From contig NZ_LNQB01000058.1 in assembly GCF_001651875.1 (NCBI RefSeq), positions 1 through 64,000 on the forward strand: a stretch of 64,000 bases of DNA, written 5' to 3'. Shown piece after piece: positions 26,575 to 36,773 of this stretch; within the stretch, counting starts at the first letter, position 1; each line of letters starts with the position of its first letter. A program made the translations under genes and the position numbers. The notes under the pieces were generated by a model. It made no database searches. It saw only the letters and a program-made list of their open reading frames with translations, and was not told where the DNA came from. Source of the DNA: Sinorhizobium saheli (lineage in GTDB: Bacteria > Pseudomonadota > Alphaproteobacteria > Rhizobiales > Rhizobiaceae).

Positions 26575-26707
26575 GCGGCGGCCGAGCGCGCGGTTATTGC
26601 GGGTGCCGGAGACGGCAACGTCTCCGGCACCCGCTTTGCGCGAATCCATCCGAAACTGTGAGCGGTCTCGGGGCAGCGGCATGCATGAAAACAGCCCTGC
26701 TTCAGGC

Positions 26708-27217
26708 TTATTTCGACGCCGTTTCCTGATCCACCGGCTCGCGCGCCAGGGGCTTTGCGAGACCGATGAATTCGACGTCGCGGTCGAGCTTCTGCGAATA
26801 GGCGGTCGAGAGCCATTTCACCTGGTAGCCGGCCCGCTGGAAAAAGGCGACCGCGGACAGGTTCTGGGCGTGCGTCTTCGCCTTGGCGATATCGAAGCCG
26901 TCGGCCGCCATTCGCCTCTCGACCTCCGCAAGCAGGATCGCGCCGAGACCCCTGCCCTGCACATCCGGATCGATCCACAAATCGGAAATGGTGTCGTCGA
27001 GATCTTCACGCGCGGCCCAGCCATGGACGCGATGATCATCCTCGACGACCAGGACGGAAAGCCAGTGTTCGGCGAGGAAATTGCCAAACGCCTGCTCGGC
27101 GGCGCCGCGCATCCTCGCAACATCGCCGATGCCGACGATTGCCTTTTCCCAGGCTTTGAGGCCGATCTCGACGAGCAGGTCGATCTCGCTTTGACGCGCG
27201 TGACGGACGACAACCAT
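26708..27217 (-). CDS. GNAT-family N-acetyltransferase
   Basis: A 169-residue acetyltransferase. Motif A reads LWIDPDVQGRGLGAILLAEVE, split around the acetyl-CoA pyrophosphate loop QGRGLG, and motif B is KTHAQNLSAVAFFQRAGYQ. The substrate is unknown. ATG 27217 (MVVVRHARQSEID) was chosen over an upstream extension lacking GNAT sequence. It converges on the YjhX-like gene and lies downstream of gatA with a 99-bp gap. Confidence 0.88.
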   Translation of the reverse strand: MVVVRHARQSEIDLLVEIGLKAWEKAIVGIGDVARMRGAAEQAFGNFLAEHWLSVLVVEDDHRVHGWAAREDLDDTISDLWIDPDVQGRGLGAILLAEVERRMAADGFDIAKAKTHAQNLSAVAFFQRAGYQVKWLSTAYSQKLDRDVEFIGLAKPLAREPVDQETASK

Positions 27218-27316
27218 GAAGCGGAATCCTTTCCGCCACACTACACCACGTCTCCGGCCGCTTGACCACTCCGGCCCCCGCACCGAAACGGGTGCGGGGA
27301 TGCCCTCAGCGGCGCG

Positions 27317-28798
27317 TCACCACCACTTGGCGGGCGTGAAGCGGCCGGCGGCCTGCTCGATGACATAGGCCGTCTTGAACAGAGTCTCTTCCTCGAACGG
27401 CCGGCCGATGAGCTGCAGGCCAAGCGGCAATCCCTTGTGGTCGAGCCCGCCCGGTACGGCAATGCCCGGAAGGCCGGCCATGTTCACCGTCACCGTGAAG
27501 ATGTCGTTCAGGTACATCTTCACCGGATCGGCGGCGAGGTCCTCGTCGGCAATGCCGAAGGCCGAGGACGGCGTCGCCGGCGTGAGGATCGCGTCGACGC
27601 CCGCCTGGAATGCGAGCTCGAAGTCGCGCTTGATCAAGGTGCGGACCTTCTGGGCGCGCAGGTAATAGGCGTCGTAGTAGCCGGCGGAAAGCACATAGGT
27701 GCCGATCATGATGCGACGCTTGACCTCCTGGCCGAAGCCGGCGGCGCGCGTCTTCTCATACATGTCGATGATGTCCTTGCCGTCGACACGCAGGCCGTAA
27801 CGCACGCCGTCGTAGCGCGCGAGGTTGGACGACGCCTCGGCCGGCGCCACGATGTAATAGGCCGGCAACGCGTATTTCGTGTGCGGCAACGAGATTTCGA
27901 CGATTTCGGCGCCGGCCTCCTTGAGCCAGGCGACGCCCTGCTGCCAGAGCGACTCTATCTCCTCCGGCATGCCGTCGACGCGGTATTCCTTCGGAATGCC
28001 GATCCTCATGCCCTTGATCGACTGGCCGATCGCCGCTTCGTAATCCGGAACGGGAAGATCGACCGAGGTCGTATCCTTGGGATCGACGCTCGCCATCGAC
28101 TTCAACAGGATCGCCGCGTCCCGCACGTCACGCGCGATCGGACCGGCCTGGTCGAGCGAGGAAGCGAAGGCGACGATGCCCCAGCGCGAGCAGCGGCCAT
28201 AGGTCGGCTTGATGCCGACCGTGCCGGTGAAGGCGGCCGGCTGGCGGATCGAGCCGCCGGTGTCGGTCGCCGTGGCGCCGGCGCAGAGATGGGCCGCCAC
28301 CGCCGCCGCCGAGCCGCCCGAGGAGCCGCCGGGGACCAGGTCGAGGTTCGAGCCCTTGGCGCGCCACGGGTTCTTGACCGGACCGTAATAGGATGTCTCG
28401 TTGGAGGAGCCCATGGCGAACTCGTCCATGTTGAGCTTGCCGAGCATGACGGCGCCGTCGTTCCAGAGGTTCTGGGTGACGGTCGACTCGTAGCGCGGCT
28501 TGAAGCCGTCGAGGATGTGGCTGCACGCCTGCGTGTGGACGCCTTCGGTCCCGAAGAGATCCTTGATGCCGAGCGGAATGCCCTCGAGCGCACCGGCCTT
28601 GCCGGCGGCGATGCGGGCATCGGAGGCCTTGGCCATCTCGCGCGCCTTCTCCGGCGTGACGGCGACATAGGCGTTGATCGTCTCGTTGGCTGCCTCGATC
28701 GCGGTGAGATAGGCATCGGTCAGTTCGGCCGCGGTTATTTCCCGGGCGGAAAGCTTCGCGCGGGCTTCGGCGATCGTAAGGCTCGTAAGGTCGGTCAT
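27317..28798 (-). CDS. gatA: Asp-tRNA(Asn)/Glu-tRNA(Gln) amidotransferase subunit A
   Basis: Glutaminase subunit of GatCAB, releasing ammonia from glutamine and passing it to GatB. It is 493 residues with the amidase signature: the catalytic Lys in [23 protein letters not shown] near 156 with the cis-Ser, and [12 protein letters not shown] with the nucleophilic Ser near 180. ATG 28798 is preceded by gatC 58 bp upstream on the same strand, so gatC-gatA form an operon. Confidence 0.97.
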   Translation of the reverse strand: MTDLTSLTIAEARAKLSAREITAAELTDAYLTAIEAANETINAYVAVTPEKAREMAKASDARIAAGKAGALEGIPLGIKDLFGTEGVHTQACSHILDGFKPRYESTVTQNLWNDGAVMLGKLNMDEFAMGSSNETSYYGPVKNPWRAKGSNLDLVPGGSSGGSAAAVAAHLCAGATATDTGGSIRQPAAFTGTVGIKPTYGRCSRWGIVAFASSLDQAGPIARDVRDAAILLKSMASVDPKDTTSVDLPVPDYEAAIGQSIKGMRIGIPKEYRVDGMPEEIESLWQQGVAWLKEAGAEIVEISLPHTKYALPAYYIVAPAEASSNLARYDGVRYGLRVDGKDIIDMYEKTRAAGFGQEVKRRIMIGTYVLSAGYYDAYYLRAQKVRTLIKRDFELAFQAGVDAILTPATPSSAFGIADEDLAADPVKMYLNDIFTVTVNMAGLPGIAVPGGLDHKGLPLGLQLIGRPFEEETLFKTAYVIEQAAGRFTPAKWW

Positions 28799-28856
28799 GA
28801 TAAATCGGACTTTCGATTCAAGGCGTCGGGCGTCGGGGAGAACGGGAGGCAGCGCT

Positions 28857-29144
28857 TTACTCGACCACCTTCGGGACGAGGAAGAAGTCGCGGTCCGAGT
28901 TCGGGGCATTGGCGACGATGTCGGCTGCCTTGTCGCCGTCCATGACGATGTCTTCCCGCTTCTTCATCTCCATCGGCGTCACCGATGTCATTGGCTCGAT
29001 ACCGTCGACATTCACTTCGGAGAGCTGCTCGACAAAGCCGAGGATGCCGTTGAGCTCGCCCGTCATCCGCTCTGCTTCCTCTTCGCTGACGGCGATGCGG
29101 GCAAGGCGCGCGACGCGCTTCACGGTGGCAAGGTCTACGGACAT
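28857..29144 (-). CDS. gatC: Asp-tRNA(Asn)/Glu-tRNA(Gln) amidotransferase subunit C
   Basis: Small (95 residues) subunit that wraps around and stabilises GatA-GatB. It shows [20 protein letters not shown] at the N-terminus and the C-terminal [21 protein letters not shown] strand split over the family motif. It is the first gene of gatC-gatA. Confidence 0.96.
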   Translation of the reverse strand: MSVDLATVKRVARLARIAVSEEEAERMTGELNGILGFVEQLSEVNVDGIEPMTSVTPMEMKKREDIVMDGDKAADIVANAPNSDRDFFLVPKVVE

Positions 29145-29252
29145 GGTGGTCTCCGGTCTCTCGATGTTTCCCCCGCTATAAAGGCGAGTTCGATGGCGTG
29201 CAACGGGGGAATGGCGCCGGCACCGGTTGTCGGCGCCCGATCGTGGTTGCCG

Positions 29253-29957
29253 TCAGATGGTAACGACGCCGCCGACCTCGGGTGTGGCGACCAGCGTCGA
29301 GGCGCCGTCCATGCCGGCAACGAAGGTCTCCGGCGTCTGGTCGATGATCGGGAACGAGCCGTAGTGGCAGGGAATGGCGGTATTGAATTTGAAATAGCGC
29401 TGGCAGGCAAGTGCCGCGACGGCGCCGCCCATGGTGAACCGGTCGCCGATCGGCACGATGCCGATATCCGGCTCGTGCAACTCCTGGACAAGGGCCATGT
29501 CGGAAAAGATGTCCGTATCGCCCATGTGATAGAGCGTCGGCTCGTCGTCGAAATGGAGGACGAGGCCGTTGGGGTTGCCGAGCGAATGGGAAACGCCGTC
29601 CTCGGTGATGTGGGCGGAGGAATGCAGCGCATTGACGAAAGTGACGGAGAAGTCGCCGAGCCGGATCGTGCCGCCGGTATTGCCGGGCTCCATCTTTGAA
29701 ACGCCCTGCCGGCCGAGCCACATGCAGAGATCGAAATTGCTGACGACGGTGGCGCCGGTTTCCCTGGCGATCGCCACGGTGTCGCCGACGTGGTCGCCGT
29801 GGCCGTGGGTCAACAGGATGTGCGTCAGCCCCGCCGTCGCGGCCTTGCGCTCGGCTTCGCGAAAGGCCGGATTGCCGGTGAAGAACGGATCGATGAGGAT
29901 TTTGGCTTTCGCGGTTTCGATGTGGAAGGCGGAATGACCCAGCCATTTGATCTTCAT
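29253..29957 (-). CDS. UPF0173 metallo-beta-lactamase-fold hydrolase
   Basis: A 234-residue zinc-dependent hydrolase of the MBL superfamily with the metal-binding HGHGDH in [13 protein letters not shown], a second His in LHSSAH, the bridging Asp in YHMGDTDIF, and [10 protein letters not shown] near the C-terminus. It starts [15 protein letters not shown]. Members of this group are annotated only generally as metal-dependent hydrolases. It is transcribed separately from gatC and divergently from ruvX. Confidence 0.92.
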   Translation of the reverse strand: MKIKWLGHSAFHIETAKAKILIDPFFTGNPAFREAERKAATAGLTHILLTHGHGDHVGDTVAIARETGATVVSNFDLCMWLGRQGVSKMEPGNTGGTIRLGDFSVTFVNALHSSAHITEDGVSHSLGNPNGLVLHFDDEPTLYHMGDTDIFSDMALVQELHEPDIGIVPIGDRFTMGGAVAALACQRYFKFNTAIPCHYGSFPIIDQTPETFVAGMDGASTLVATPEVGGVVTI

Positions 29958-30080
29958 GACATTCTCCCTGGATCACGCGCGGCGGACGAGCCGCCCGGCA
30001 ATCGCATCTCTTGATGATTTCTCCGTCGGACCAGCATATGGATCAGTCCGGCATAGTGGAAAGATCGAATCGGCAAATCC

Positions 30081-30569
30081 ATGGCAATTCTTACCATCGA
30101 AGAACTCGCGGCACGCCTGCCGCCCCATCAGGCGATTGCCGGTCTCGATCTCGGGACCAAGACGATCGGCCTCTCCGTTTCCGATCTCGGGCGACGCTTT
30201 GCGACGCCGCGCGAGGTGATCCGGCGCGTCAAGTTCGGCATCGACGCCGAGGCCCTGCTTTCGGTCGCGGCGAAGGAAAAGATCGCCGCCTTCGTCATCG
30301 GCCTGCCGGTCAACATGGACGGGACGGAGGGGCCGCGCTGCCAGGCGACACGCGCCTTCGTGCGCAATATGGGCGAGAAGACGGATATTCCCTTCGTGCT
30401 CTGGGACGAGCGGCTTTCGACGGTCGCGGCCGAGCGGGTCCTGATCGAGATGGACGTCTCGCGGAAGAAGCGCGCCGAGCGCATCGACTCCGCCGCCGCC
30501 TCCTTCATCCTTCAGGGGGCGCTCGACAGGCTGGCCTCGCTCGCGAGGGACGACGCCTCGCGCGACTGA
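30081..30569 (+). CDS. ruvX: RuvX/YqgF-family Holliday-junction resolvase-like nuclease
   Basis: A 162-residue RNase H-fold protein implicated in pre-16S rRNA 5'-end maturation and possibly recombination. It shows [15 protein letters not shown] with the first catalytic Asp, the second acidic site in [14 protein letters not shown], and the [13 protein letters not shown] segment. Its last 58 bp overlap the 3' end of the convergent small membrane-protein gene at 30512. Confidence 0.94.
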   Translation: MAILTIEELAARLPPHQAIAGLDLGTKTIGLSVSDLGRRFATPREVIRRVKFGIDAEALLSVAAKEKIAAFVIGLPVNMDGTEGPRCQATRAFVRNMGEKTDIPFVLWDERLSTVAAERVLIEMDVSRKKRAERIDSAAASFILQGALDRLASLARDDASRD

Positions 30570-30850
30570 GACGAATCAAAACGGCGTCGGTACCAGGCGA
30601 CGATCTGCCGGTGTCTTCTGACCGCGAGGAGACCGAAGACGATCAGCGTGTCGACGACCATCGCGCGGGCGACGAGCGGCGGAATCGTCTCGGGCGGAAT
30701 TCCGAGCACATGGCCATAGATCCGGAAGACGAGGTCATGCGCCTCGCGCGTCAGCATGAAGATGCCGAAGCTCATGTCGTAGTAGGAGAGGCCATACCAG
30801 CCGGTGAGCAGGATCACCGGGCCGCCCCAGAAGATCATCAGCCACTTCAT
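30512..30850 (-). CDS. Small inner-membrane protein (DUF6105-like)
   Basis: A 112-residue protein with two predicted membrane segments ([20 protein letters not shown] and [14 protein letters not shown]), a conserved middle [20 protein letters not shown], and a basic tail. It looks like the rhizobial DUF6105 family (assignment from memory). Its ATG overlaps the stop of the 51-codon gene upstream in ATGA, suggesting translational coupling. The 3' end overlaps ruvX head-to-head. Confidence 0.75.
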   Translation of the reverse strand: MKWLMIFWGGPVILLTGWYGLSYYDMSFGIFMLTREAHDLVFRIYGHVLGIPPETIPPLVARAMVVDTLIVFGLLAVRRHRQIVAWYRRRFDSSQSREASSLASEASLSSAP

Positions 30851-31002
30851 GCCGCCCTCCTCTGCGCGCGCTGCCCGCGCAGCAAGGGATAGAGCGCCCG
30901 GTCGGCCAGAACGAATGCGGCCAGGGCGGCCGCGAGCGTCGCTATGTCGAGCGCCAGTCCGGCGAAAAACATCATCATGATGATCAACAGGCCAGTTCTC
31001 AC
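30847..31002 (-). CDS. 51-residue membrane protein, overlapping the next gene
   Basis: The minus strand from GTG 31002 (alternatively ATG 30978) encodes a 51-residue protein with one long hydrophobic span (LLIIMMMFFAGLALDIATLA, then AALAAFVLA) and a basic tail ([12 protein letters not shown]). Its TGA (30849-30847) overlaps the ATG of the next gene. Length, hydrophobicity and the 4-nt coupling argue for a real gene of unknown function. Confidence 0.6.
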   Translation of the reverse strand: MRTGLLIIMMMFFAGLALDIATLAAALAAFVLADRALYPLLRGQRAQRRAA

Positions 31003-31173
31003 CGAACCGCTCCATCCGGAATTCATTGATTTTCACGGGGCCAATATCTCCCCCTGGAAGGCGCAGACGCAACGTAAACCATTCGTTAAGGTTAATATTC
31101 ACAAGGCGCCGACGCCTTGCGGGCGACCAACCGGCGCATTAAGGGTGGGGCCTCCCTCAGGATGAGTCCCGTC

Positions 31174-32109
31174 ATGACCGCCATCTTCGAAAGCATCCTG
31201 CCCATCTTCCTGCTCGTGCTTCTCGGCGTGTGGCTGCGGCGGTCGAAGCTCGTCGACCAGGGGCTTTGGGTCGGGCTGGAGCAGTTCGGCTACTATCTTC
31301 TCTTTCCCGCACTCCTGTTCTCGACGCTGGCGAAGGCGGATTTCACCGGCATGAAGAGCGACGCAACGGCGATCGCGACCATCGGCAGCGTCACCCTGAT
31401 GTCGATATCGCTCCTCCTGATCTGGCCTCTCCTGCGCCGCAGTGGCGTTTCCGGCGCTACCTTCACCTCGATCTTCCAAACGGCAACGCGATGGAATGCC
31501 TTCATCGCGCTCGCCATCGCGGAAAAGCTCCATGGCGCGCTCGGGCTCAGCCTCACGGCGCTGGTGATGACGCTGATCATCATCCCGATCAATTTCTATA
31601 ACGTCGCCGTTCTGGTGTGGTTCAGCGGCGGCAGCCGCGGCGTCGGCTTCTTCTTTCTGAAGATCGCCACCAATCCGCTGATTATCTCGTCAGTGCTCGG
31701 AATCCTGTTCAATCTCGCCGGCATCGCGCTTTATGCGCCGGTGATGACCGCGATCGACATGCTGGCGACGGCCTCTCTCAGCCTCGGCCTGGTCCTGGTC
31801 GGCGCCGGTTTGAAGATCGCGGATGCGCTGAAGCCGAGCGCATCCGCCCTTCTCGCGGTCGCGCTCAAGCTGATCGTCATGCCGGTCTTCATGGTGGGGG
31901 CGAGCGCGCTCCTCGGCATCCGCGGCGATGCCCTCACCGTCATCGCGCTCGGTGCGGCCGTGCCGACGGCGATGAACGGTTATCTCCTGGCCAAGCAGAT
32001 GGGAGGCGATGCCGAACTCTACGCCGCCATCGCGACGGTCCAGACGGCGGTCTCGTTCTTCACCATACCGCTCGTCGTATTCGTCACCGGTTACGTCGCC
32101 GCCGGGTAG
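31174..32109 (+). CDS. AEC-family transporter (auxin efflux carrier superfamily)
   Basis: A 311-residue protein with about ten hydrophobic helices (for example FESILPIFLLVLLGVWLRR, YYLLFPALLFSTLA), typical of the AEC/permease family that moves organic anions or amino-acid-like solutes out of or into cells. The substrate is unknown. ATG 31174 was chosen; in-frame ATGs at 31162 and 31117 also exist. Its end overlaps the acyl-CoA dehydrogenase gene by 19 bp (convergent). Confidence 0.88.
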   Translation: MTAIFESILPIFLLVLLGVWLRRSKLVDQGLWVGLEQFGYYLLFPALLFSTLAKADFTGMKSDATAIATIGSVTLMSISLLLIWPLLRRSGVSGATFTSIFQTATRWNAFIALAIAEKLHGALGLSLTALVMTLIIIPINFYNVAVLVWFSGGSRGVGFFFLKIATNPLIISSVLGILFNLAGIALYAPVMTAIDMLATASLSLGLVLVGAGLKIADALKPSASALLAVALKLIVMPVFMVGASALLGIRGDALTVIALGAAVPTAMNGYLLAKQMGGDAELYAAIATVQTAVSFFTIPLVVFVTGYVAAG

Positions 32110-33743
32110 AGCAGATCGACGATGTAGGCCGAATCGAAGCGCGAATCGAGCATGCCATAGGTGGAGCGCCAGCCGGCCGCCAGGCGCGATTCGAGGAACG
32201 CATCGGCGATGCGGCCGGCGCCGAGCCGGTAGAGTTCCGCCGCCGCCGCCGCCAGCGCAAGCTGCTCCACCAGCAGGCGGGCCGCCCCTTCGTCACGCTC
32301 GCAGAGCGACATGGCGGCACGCAGAACATCGATGGTCTTGCGCCCGGCGGGCCCGAGGTCGCGGCTCATGATTGCGAAAAGCTGCTCGAAGAGGTCCTTG
32401 CGGCGGCCAAGCACGCGCAGGACATCGAGCGCCATGACGTTGCCGGAGCCTTCCCAGATCGCGTTGACCGGTGCCTCGCGATAATGGCGGGCGAGCGCCC
32501 GCTCCTCCACGTAGCCGTTGCCGCCCAGGCACTCCATCGCCTCGTAGATCAGCGGAGGAGCGATCTTGCAGCACCAGTATTTCGCGACCGGCGTCATGAT
32601 GCGGGCATAGGCCGCGTCATCCGCGCTGCCGTGGGCATTGTCGAAGGCTTCGGCGAGGCGGAACGACAGGGCACTCGCAGCCGCAACGTCGAGCGCCATG
32701 TCGGCGAGGACCCGCGTCATCATCGGCTGGCCGACGAGCGCCTTGCCGAAGACCGTGCGGCCGCGGGTGTGGTGCACCGCTTCGGCGAGGGACGCCCGCA
32801 TCATGCCGGCCGAGGCCAGCGCGCAGTCGAGCCTGGTCAGCGTCACCATGTCGAGAATCGTGCGGATGCCGGCATCCGGCGTTCCGAGCAGGAAGCCGAA
32901 GGTGTCGGAAAACTCGACCTCGGAAGACGCGTTGGAGCGGTTGCCCAGCTTGTCCTTGAGGCGCTGGAAGCGCAGGCCGTTCGCGCTGCCGTCCTCGAGC
33001 AGCCGCGGCACCAGGAAACAGCCGAGCCCCTCGCGGGTTTGCGCCAGCATGACGAAGGCATCGCTCATCGGCGCGGACATGAACCATTTGTGACCGTTGA
33101 GGCGATAGATGCCCTCACCCACGCGCTCGGCGGTCGAGGTGTTGGCGCGCACGTCGGTGCCGCCCTGCTTCTCGGTCATGCCCATGCCGATGGTGACGGC
33201 GGACTTCTGCATCCACGGCCTGTTCGACGAATCGTATTTGCGCGACAGGATCTTCGGCGCCCACTCCTTCTGCACGGCCGGCGACGCCGTGATCGCCGCG
33301 ATCGAGGCGCTGGTCATCGTCAGCGGGCAGAGATGGCCGCATTCGAGCTGGGCGGTCAGATAGAAACGGATCGCCCTCACCTTATGCGAGCGTCCGCGCT
33401 CGTCGGGCAGATTCTCCCAGGCGGAGGAATGCAAGCCGGTCGTCATGGAGCGGCGCATCAGCGCGTGCCAGGCCGGATGGAACTCGACGACGTCGAGGCG
33501 TTCGCCGCGCGGCCCGTGCGTCTTCAGTTTCGGCACGCCTTCGTTCGCCATGCGCGCCAGCTCCTGCGCCTCCGGTGAGGTCACATAGCGGCCAAGCGCG
33601 TCGAATTCATCGCGCAGCGCCTTCGGCGTGCCGGAGGTGATGTCGACCACCAGCGGATCGGATCGGTATGCATTGATACCGGACCAGGGCTTGGGCTGGT
33701 TCAGTTCGGCGAGTTTCTGTTCGGTCCGGTTCATCTGATTCAT
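32091..33743 (-). CDS. Acyl-CoA dehydrogenase, AidB-like
   Basis: A 550-residue flavoprotein of the acyl-CoA dehydrogenase superfamily. The extra N-terminal part, GMGMTEKQGGTDVRANTSTA FAD-binding region, and RTVFGKALVGQPMM together with AMECLGGNGYVEE resemble E. coli AidB (adaptive response to alkylation, isovaleryl-CoA dehydrogenase-like activity). A DNA-binding C-terminal arm such as that of AidB is plausible but not proved here. A second start three codons in (33734) is possible. It is divergent from pyrB. Confidence 0.9.
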   Translation of the reverse strand: MNQMNRTEQKLAELNQPKPWSGINAYRSDPLVVDITSGTPKALRDEFDALGRYVTSPEAQELARMANEGVPKLKTHGPRGERLDVVEFHPAWHALMRRSMTTGLHSSAWENLPDERGRSHKVRAIRFYLTAQLECGHLCPLTMTSASIAAITASPAVQKEWAPKILSRKYDSSNRPWMQKSAVTIGMGMTEKQGGTDVRANTSTAERVGEGIYRLNGHKWFMSAPMSDAFVMLAQTREGLGCFLVPRLLEDGSANGLRFQRLKDKLGNRSNASSEVEFSDTFGFLLGTPDAGIRTILDMVTLTRLDCALASAGMMRASLAEAVHHTRGRTVFGKALVGQPMMTRVLADMALDVAAASALSFRLAEAFDNAHGSADDAAYARIMTPVAKYWCCKIAPPLIYEAMECLGGNGYVEERALARHYREAPVNAIWEGSGNVMALDVLRVLGRRKDLFEQLFAIMSRDLGPAGRKTIDVLRAAMSLCERDEGAARLLVEQLALAAAAAELYRLGAGRIADAFLESRLAAGWRSTYGMLDSRFDSAYIVDLLYPAAT

Positions 33744-33901
33744 AGGCCGGTTCTAGCGCAAGTTTGGGAGGGGCGAAACAGGCGCGCCGATGCCGCACAA
33801 GTTTTCTTCGGAAGGGCGGCGCCTGGGCTTGCCACGGCACTTGCCGCGCCCCTGGCCACGTTCTATAGAGCGGGCCAAATTCCAGAGTGCAAGGGCGGCT
33901 C

Positions 33902-34843
33902 ATGATCACTTTCCCGCATCGCCACCTGCTCGGCATCAAGGGGCTGACGGAACAGGATATCACGCTCCTGCTCGACCGCGCCGACGAGGCCGTCAAGATC
34001 TCCCGCCAGAGGGAGAAGAAAACCTCTTCGCTCCGCGGCCTCACGCAGATCAATCTCTTCTTCGAAGCCTCCACCCGGACGCAGTCATCGTTCGAACTCG
34101 CCGGCAAGCGGCTCGGCGCCGACGTCATGAACATGTCGGTCGGCAACTCGTCGGTGAAGAAGGGCGAGACGCTGATCGACACGGCCATGACGCTGAATGC
34201 GATGCACCCCGATGTGCTCGTCGTGCGGCACTCGTCCGCCGGCGCCGCCGCGCTGCTCGCCCAGAAAGTCTCCTGCTCCGTCGTCAATGCCGGCGACGGC
34301 CAGCATGAACATCCGACGCAAGCGCTGCTCGACGCACTGACGATCCGGCGCGCCAAGGGCAAGCTTTCGCGGATCATCGTGGCGATCTGCGGCGACGTCC
34401 TGCATTCGCGCGTCGCCCGTTCCAACATCCTGCTCCTGAACCAGATGGGCGCGCGCGTCCGCGTCGTCGCGCCGGCGACGCTGCTTCCGGCCGGCATCGC
34501 CCAGATGGGCGTCGAGGTCTACCACTCGATGGCGGAGGGCCTGAAGGACGCGGACGTGGTGATGATGCTGAGGCTGCAGCGCGAGCGCATGGCCGGCTCC
34601 TTCGTGCCGTCGGTGCGCGAATACTTCCATTATTACGGCCTCGACGCGGAGAAGCTGAAGGCCGCCAGGGACGACGCGCTCGTCATGCATCCGGGCCCGA
34701 TGAACCGCGGCGTCGAGATCGCCTCCGAGATCGCCGACGGACCGCAAAGCGTCATCGAACAGCAAGTGGAGATGGGCGTCGCCGTGCGTATGGCCGTGAT
34801 GGAAACGCTTCTTCTTTCCCAGAACCAGGGGCCGCGCCTATGA
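33902..34843 (+). CDS. pyrB: Aspartate carbamoyltransferase catalytic subunit
   Basis: Second step of de novo pyrimidine synthesis. At 313 residues it carries the carbamoyl-phosphate loop [13 protein letters not shown] (STRT near 57), [17 protein letters not shown], the aspartate-binding LRLQRERM segment, and the C-terminal [15 protein letters not shown]. No pyrI is present. It is coupled to pyrC by an ATGA overlap (34840-34843). ATG 33902 has AGGGCGG upstream. Confidence 0.97.
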   Translation: MITFPHRHLLGIKGLTEQDITLLLDRADEAVKISRQREKKTSSLRGLTQINLFFEASTRTQSSFELAGKRLGADVMNMSVGNSSVKKGETLIDTAMTLNAMHPDVLVVRHSSAGAAALLAQKVSCSVVNAGDGQHEHPTQALLDALTIRRAKGKLSRIIVAICGDVLHSRVARSNILLLNQMGARVRVVAPATLLPAGIAQMGVEVYHSMAEGLKDADVVMMLRLQRERMAGSFVPSVREYFHYYGLDAEKLKAARDDALVMHPGPMNRGVEIASEIADGPQSVIEQQVEMGVAVRMAVMETLLLSQNQGPRL

Positions 34844-36132
34844 CCAGACCGCTTGTTCTGCAGAATCTCCGCATCGTCGATCCGTCGCGGAACCTTGACG
34901 AAACCGGCACGATCATCGTCGGCAGCGACGGCCGGATCCTTGCCGCCGGAAAGGATGCCCAAAACCAGGGCGTGCCGGCGGGCGCCTTCGTCAAGGACTG
35001 CGCGGGGCTCGTCGCCGTGCCCGGGCTCGTCGATGCGCGCGTCTTCGTCGGCGAACCGGGCAGCGAGCACCGCGAGACGATCGAGTCCGCCGCGCGGGCG
35101 GCCGCGACCGGCGGCGTCACCTCGTTCATCGCCATGCCCGACACCGACCCGGTGATCGACGATATCGCCCTCGTCGGGTTCGTGCAGAAGACCGCCCGCG
35201 ACAAGGCGCTCGTCAATGTCCATCCGGCGGCGGCGCTGACCAAGGGGCTCAACGGCGAGGAGATGACCGAGATCGGACTGCTTCGCGATGCGGGCGCCGT
35301 CTGCTTCACCAACGGCCGGCGGCCGGTCAACGATACGCTCGTGCTGCGCCGCGCGATGACCTATGCGCGCGAGTTCGGCGCCGTCGTCGCGCTCGAGACC
35401 CGCGACAAATATCTCGGCGCCAACGGCGTCATGAACGAGGGGCTGCTTGCAAGCTGGCTTGGCCTTCCCGGCATTCCGCGCGAGGCCGAGATCATCCCGC
35501 TCGAGCGCGACCTCCGCGTGGCCGGCCTGACCAGGGCCGCCTACCACGCCGCCAAGATCTCGCTTCCCGAATCGGCCGATGCCGTTCGGCTGGCGCGGGA
35601 GCGCGGCGTCAACGTCACCTGCGGCATTTCGATCAACCATCTGACGCTGAACGAGAACGACATCGGCGAATACAGAACCTTCTTCAAGCTGTCGCCGCCG
35701 CTCCGCGGCGAGGACGATCGCGTCGCGATGGCCGAGGCGCTGGCCAACGGCACCATCGACATCATCGTCTCCTCGCATGATCCGCAGGATGTCGACACCA
35801 AGCGCCTGCCCTTCGCCGATGCCGCAGACGGCGCGGTTGGCCTCGAGACATTGGCCGCGGCGGCGCTCAGGCTCCACCACAGCGGCCAGGTTCCGCTGAT
35901 GCGGCTGATCGATGCGCTGTCGACCCGCCCGGCTCAGATCTTCGGCCTCGATGCCGGCACGCTGCAACCCGGTGCAAAGGCGGATATCGCCATCCTCGAT
36001 CTGGACGAGCCGTGGGTCCTCTACGAGGAGGCGCTGGTTTCCCGCTCCAAGAACACGCCTTTCGAAAATGCACGCTTTACCGGACGGGTCGTCCAAACCT
36101 ATGTTGCGGGCAAGCTCGTGCATTCGGTGTAG
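34840..36132 (+). CDS. pyrC: Dihydroorotase-like PyrC', predicted catalytically inactive
   Basis: A 430-residue amidohydrolase-fold protein in an operon with pyrB. Active dihydroorotases bind zinc through an HxH in the DxHxH motif; here the same place reads DARVF (R67 and F69). The later SSHDPQ replaces TDHAPH, so the catalytic Asp is Ser (312), and VALETRD replaces the usual His-bearing VHCED-type motif. It should therefore not hydrolyse dihydroorotate. In Pseudomonas such PyrC' proteins are structural partners that assemble PyrB into an active complex; the same role is inferred here. A working dihydroorotase must lie elsewhere in the genome. Confidence 0.92.
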   Translation: MTRPLVLQNLRIVDPSRNLDETGTIIVGSDGRILAAGKDAQNQGVPAGAFVKDCAGLVAVPGLVDARVFVGEPGSEHRETIESAARAAATGGVTSFIAMPDTDPVIDDIALVGFVQKTARDKALVNVHPAAALTKGLNGEEMTEIGLLRDAGAVCFTNGRRPVNDTLVLRRAMTYAREFGAVVALETRDKYLGANGVMNEGLLASWLGLPGIPREAEIIPLERDLRVAGLTRAAYHAAKISLPESADAVRLARERGVNVTCGISINHLTLNENDIGEYRTFFKLSPPLRGEDDRVAMAEALANGTIDIIVSSHDPQDVDTKRLPFADAADGAVGLETLAAAALRLHHSGQVPLMRLIDALSTRPAQIFGLDAGTLQPGAKADIAILDLDEPWVLYEEALVSRSKNTPFENARFTGRVVQTYVAGKLVHSV

Positions 36133-36161
36133 GCCGAAGCGGTCAGGCGGGAGGGGGACGG

Positions 36162-36773
36162 GTGGATATCATTTCCTGGCAGTTGGGACTGCTGCCAACC
36201 TTTGCGTGTGTTGTTTTCGGCTATCTGCTGGGCTCGATCCCGTTCGGCCTCGTCCTCACGCGGATGGCCGGGCTCGGCGACGTCCGCCAGATCGGTTCCG
36301 GCAATATCGGCGCGACCAACGTGCTCAGAACCGGCAACAAGAAGCTCGCGGCCGCCACGCTCCTGCTTGACGCCCTCAAGGGCACGGCTGCGGCCGCAAT
36401 CGCGTCGCTCTGGGGCGTGGAAGCCGGTATCGCCGCGGGGCTTGCGGCCTTCCTCGGCCACCTCTATCCGGTCTGGCTCTCCTTCAAGGGCGGCAAGGGC
36501 GTCGCGACCTATATCGGCGTGCTGCTCGGGCTTGCGCCCGTGATGGTGCTCGCTTTCGCCGCGATCTGGCTGGCAACGGCGCGGATCACGCGCTACTCCT
36601 CGCTCTCCGCTCTGGTCGCGACCGCGATCATTCCCGTCGCCCTTTACGCAACCGGCTATGGCAAGATGGCGCTCCTCTTTGCCGTCATGACGCTCGTCAC
36701 CTGGATCAAGCACCATGCCAACATCCAGCGGCTGCTGAGCGGCACGGAAAGCCGGATCGGAGAGAAGGGATAA
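36162..36773 (+). CDS. plsY: Acyl-phosphate:glycerol-3-phosphate acyltransferase
   Basis: Integral membrane enzyme (203 residues, about five to seven helices) that makes lysophosphatidate from acyl-phosphate and glycerol-3-phosphate. Conserved loops [11 protein letters not shown], the [12 protein letters not shown] motif and FKGGKGVAT with the glycine-rich acyl-phosphate site are present. GTG 36162 follows GAGGGGGACG and gives the expected N-terminus VDIISWQLG. The stop overlaps the dprA start by one base. Confidence 0.95.
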   Translation: MDIISWQLGLLPTFACVVFGYLLGSIPFGLVLTRMAGLGDVRQIGSGNIGATNVLRTGNKKLAAATLLLDALKGTAAAAIASLWGVEAGIAAGLAAFLGHLYPVWLSFKGGKGVATYIGVLLGLAPVMVLAFAAIWLATARITRYSSLSALVATAIIPVALYATGYGKMALLFAVMTLVTWIKHHANIQRLLSGTESRIGEKG

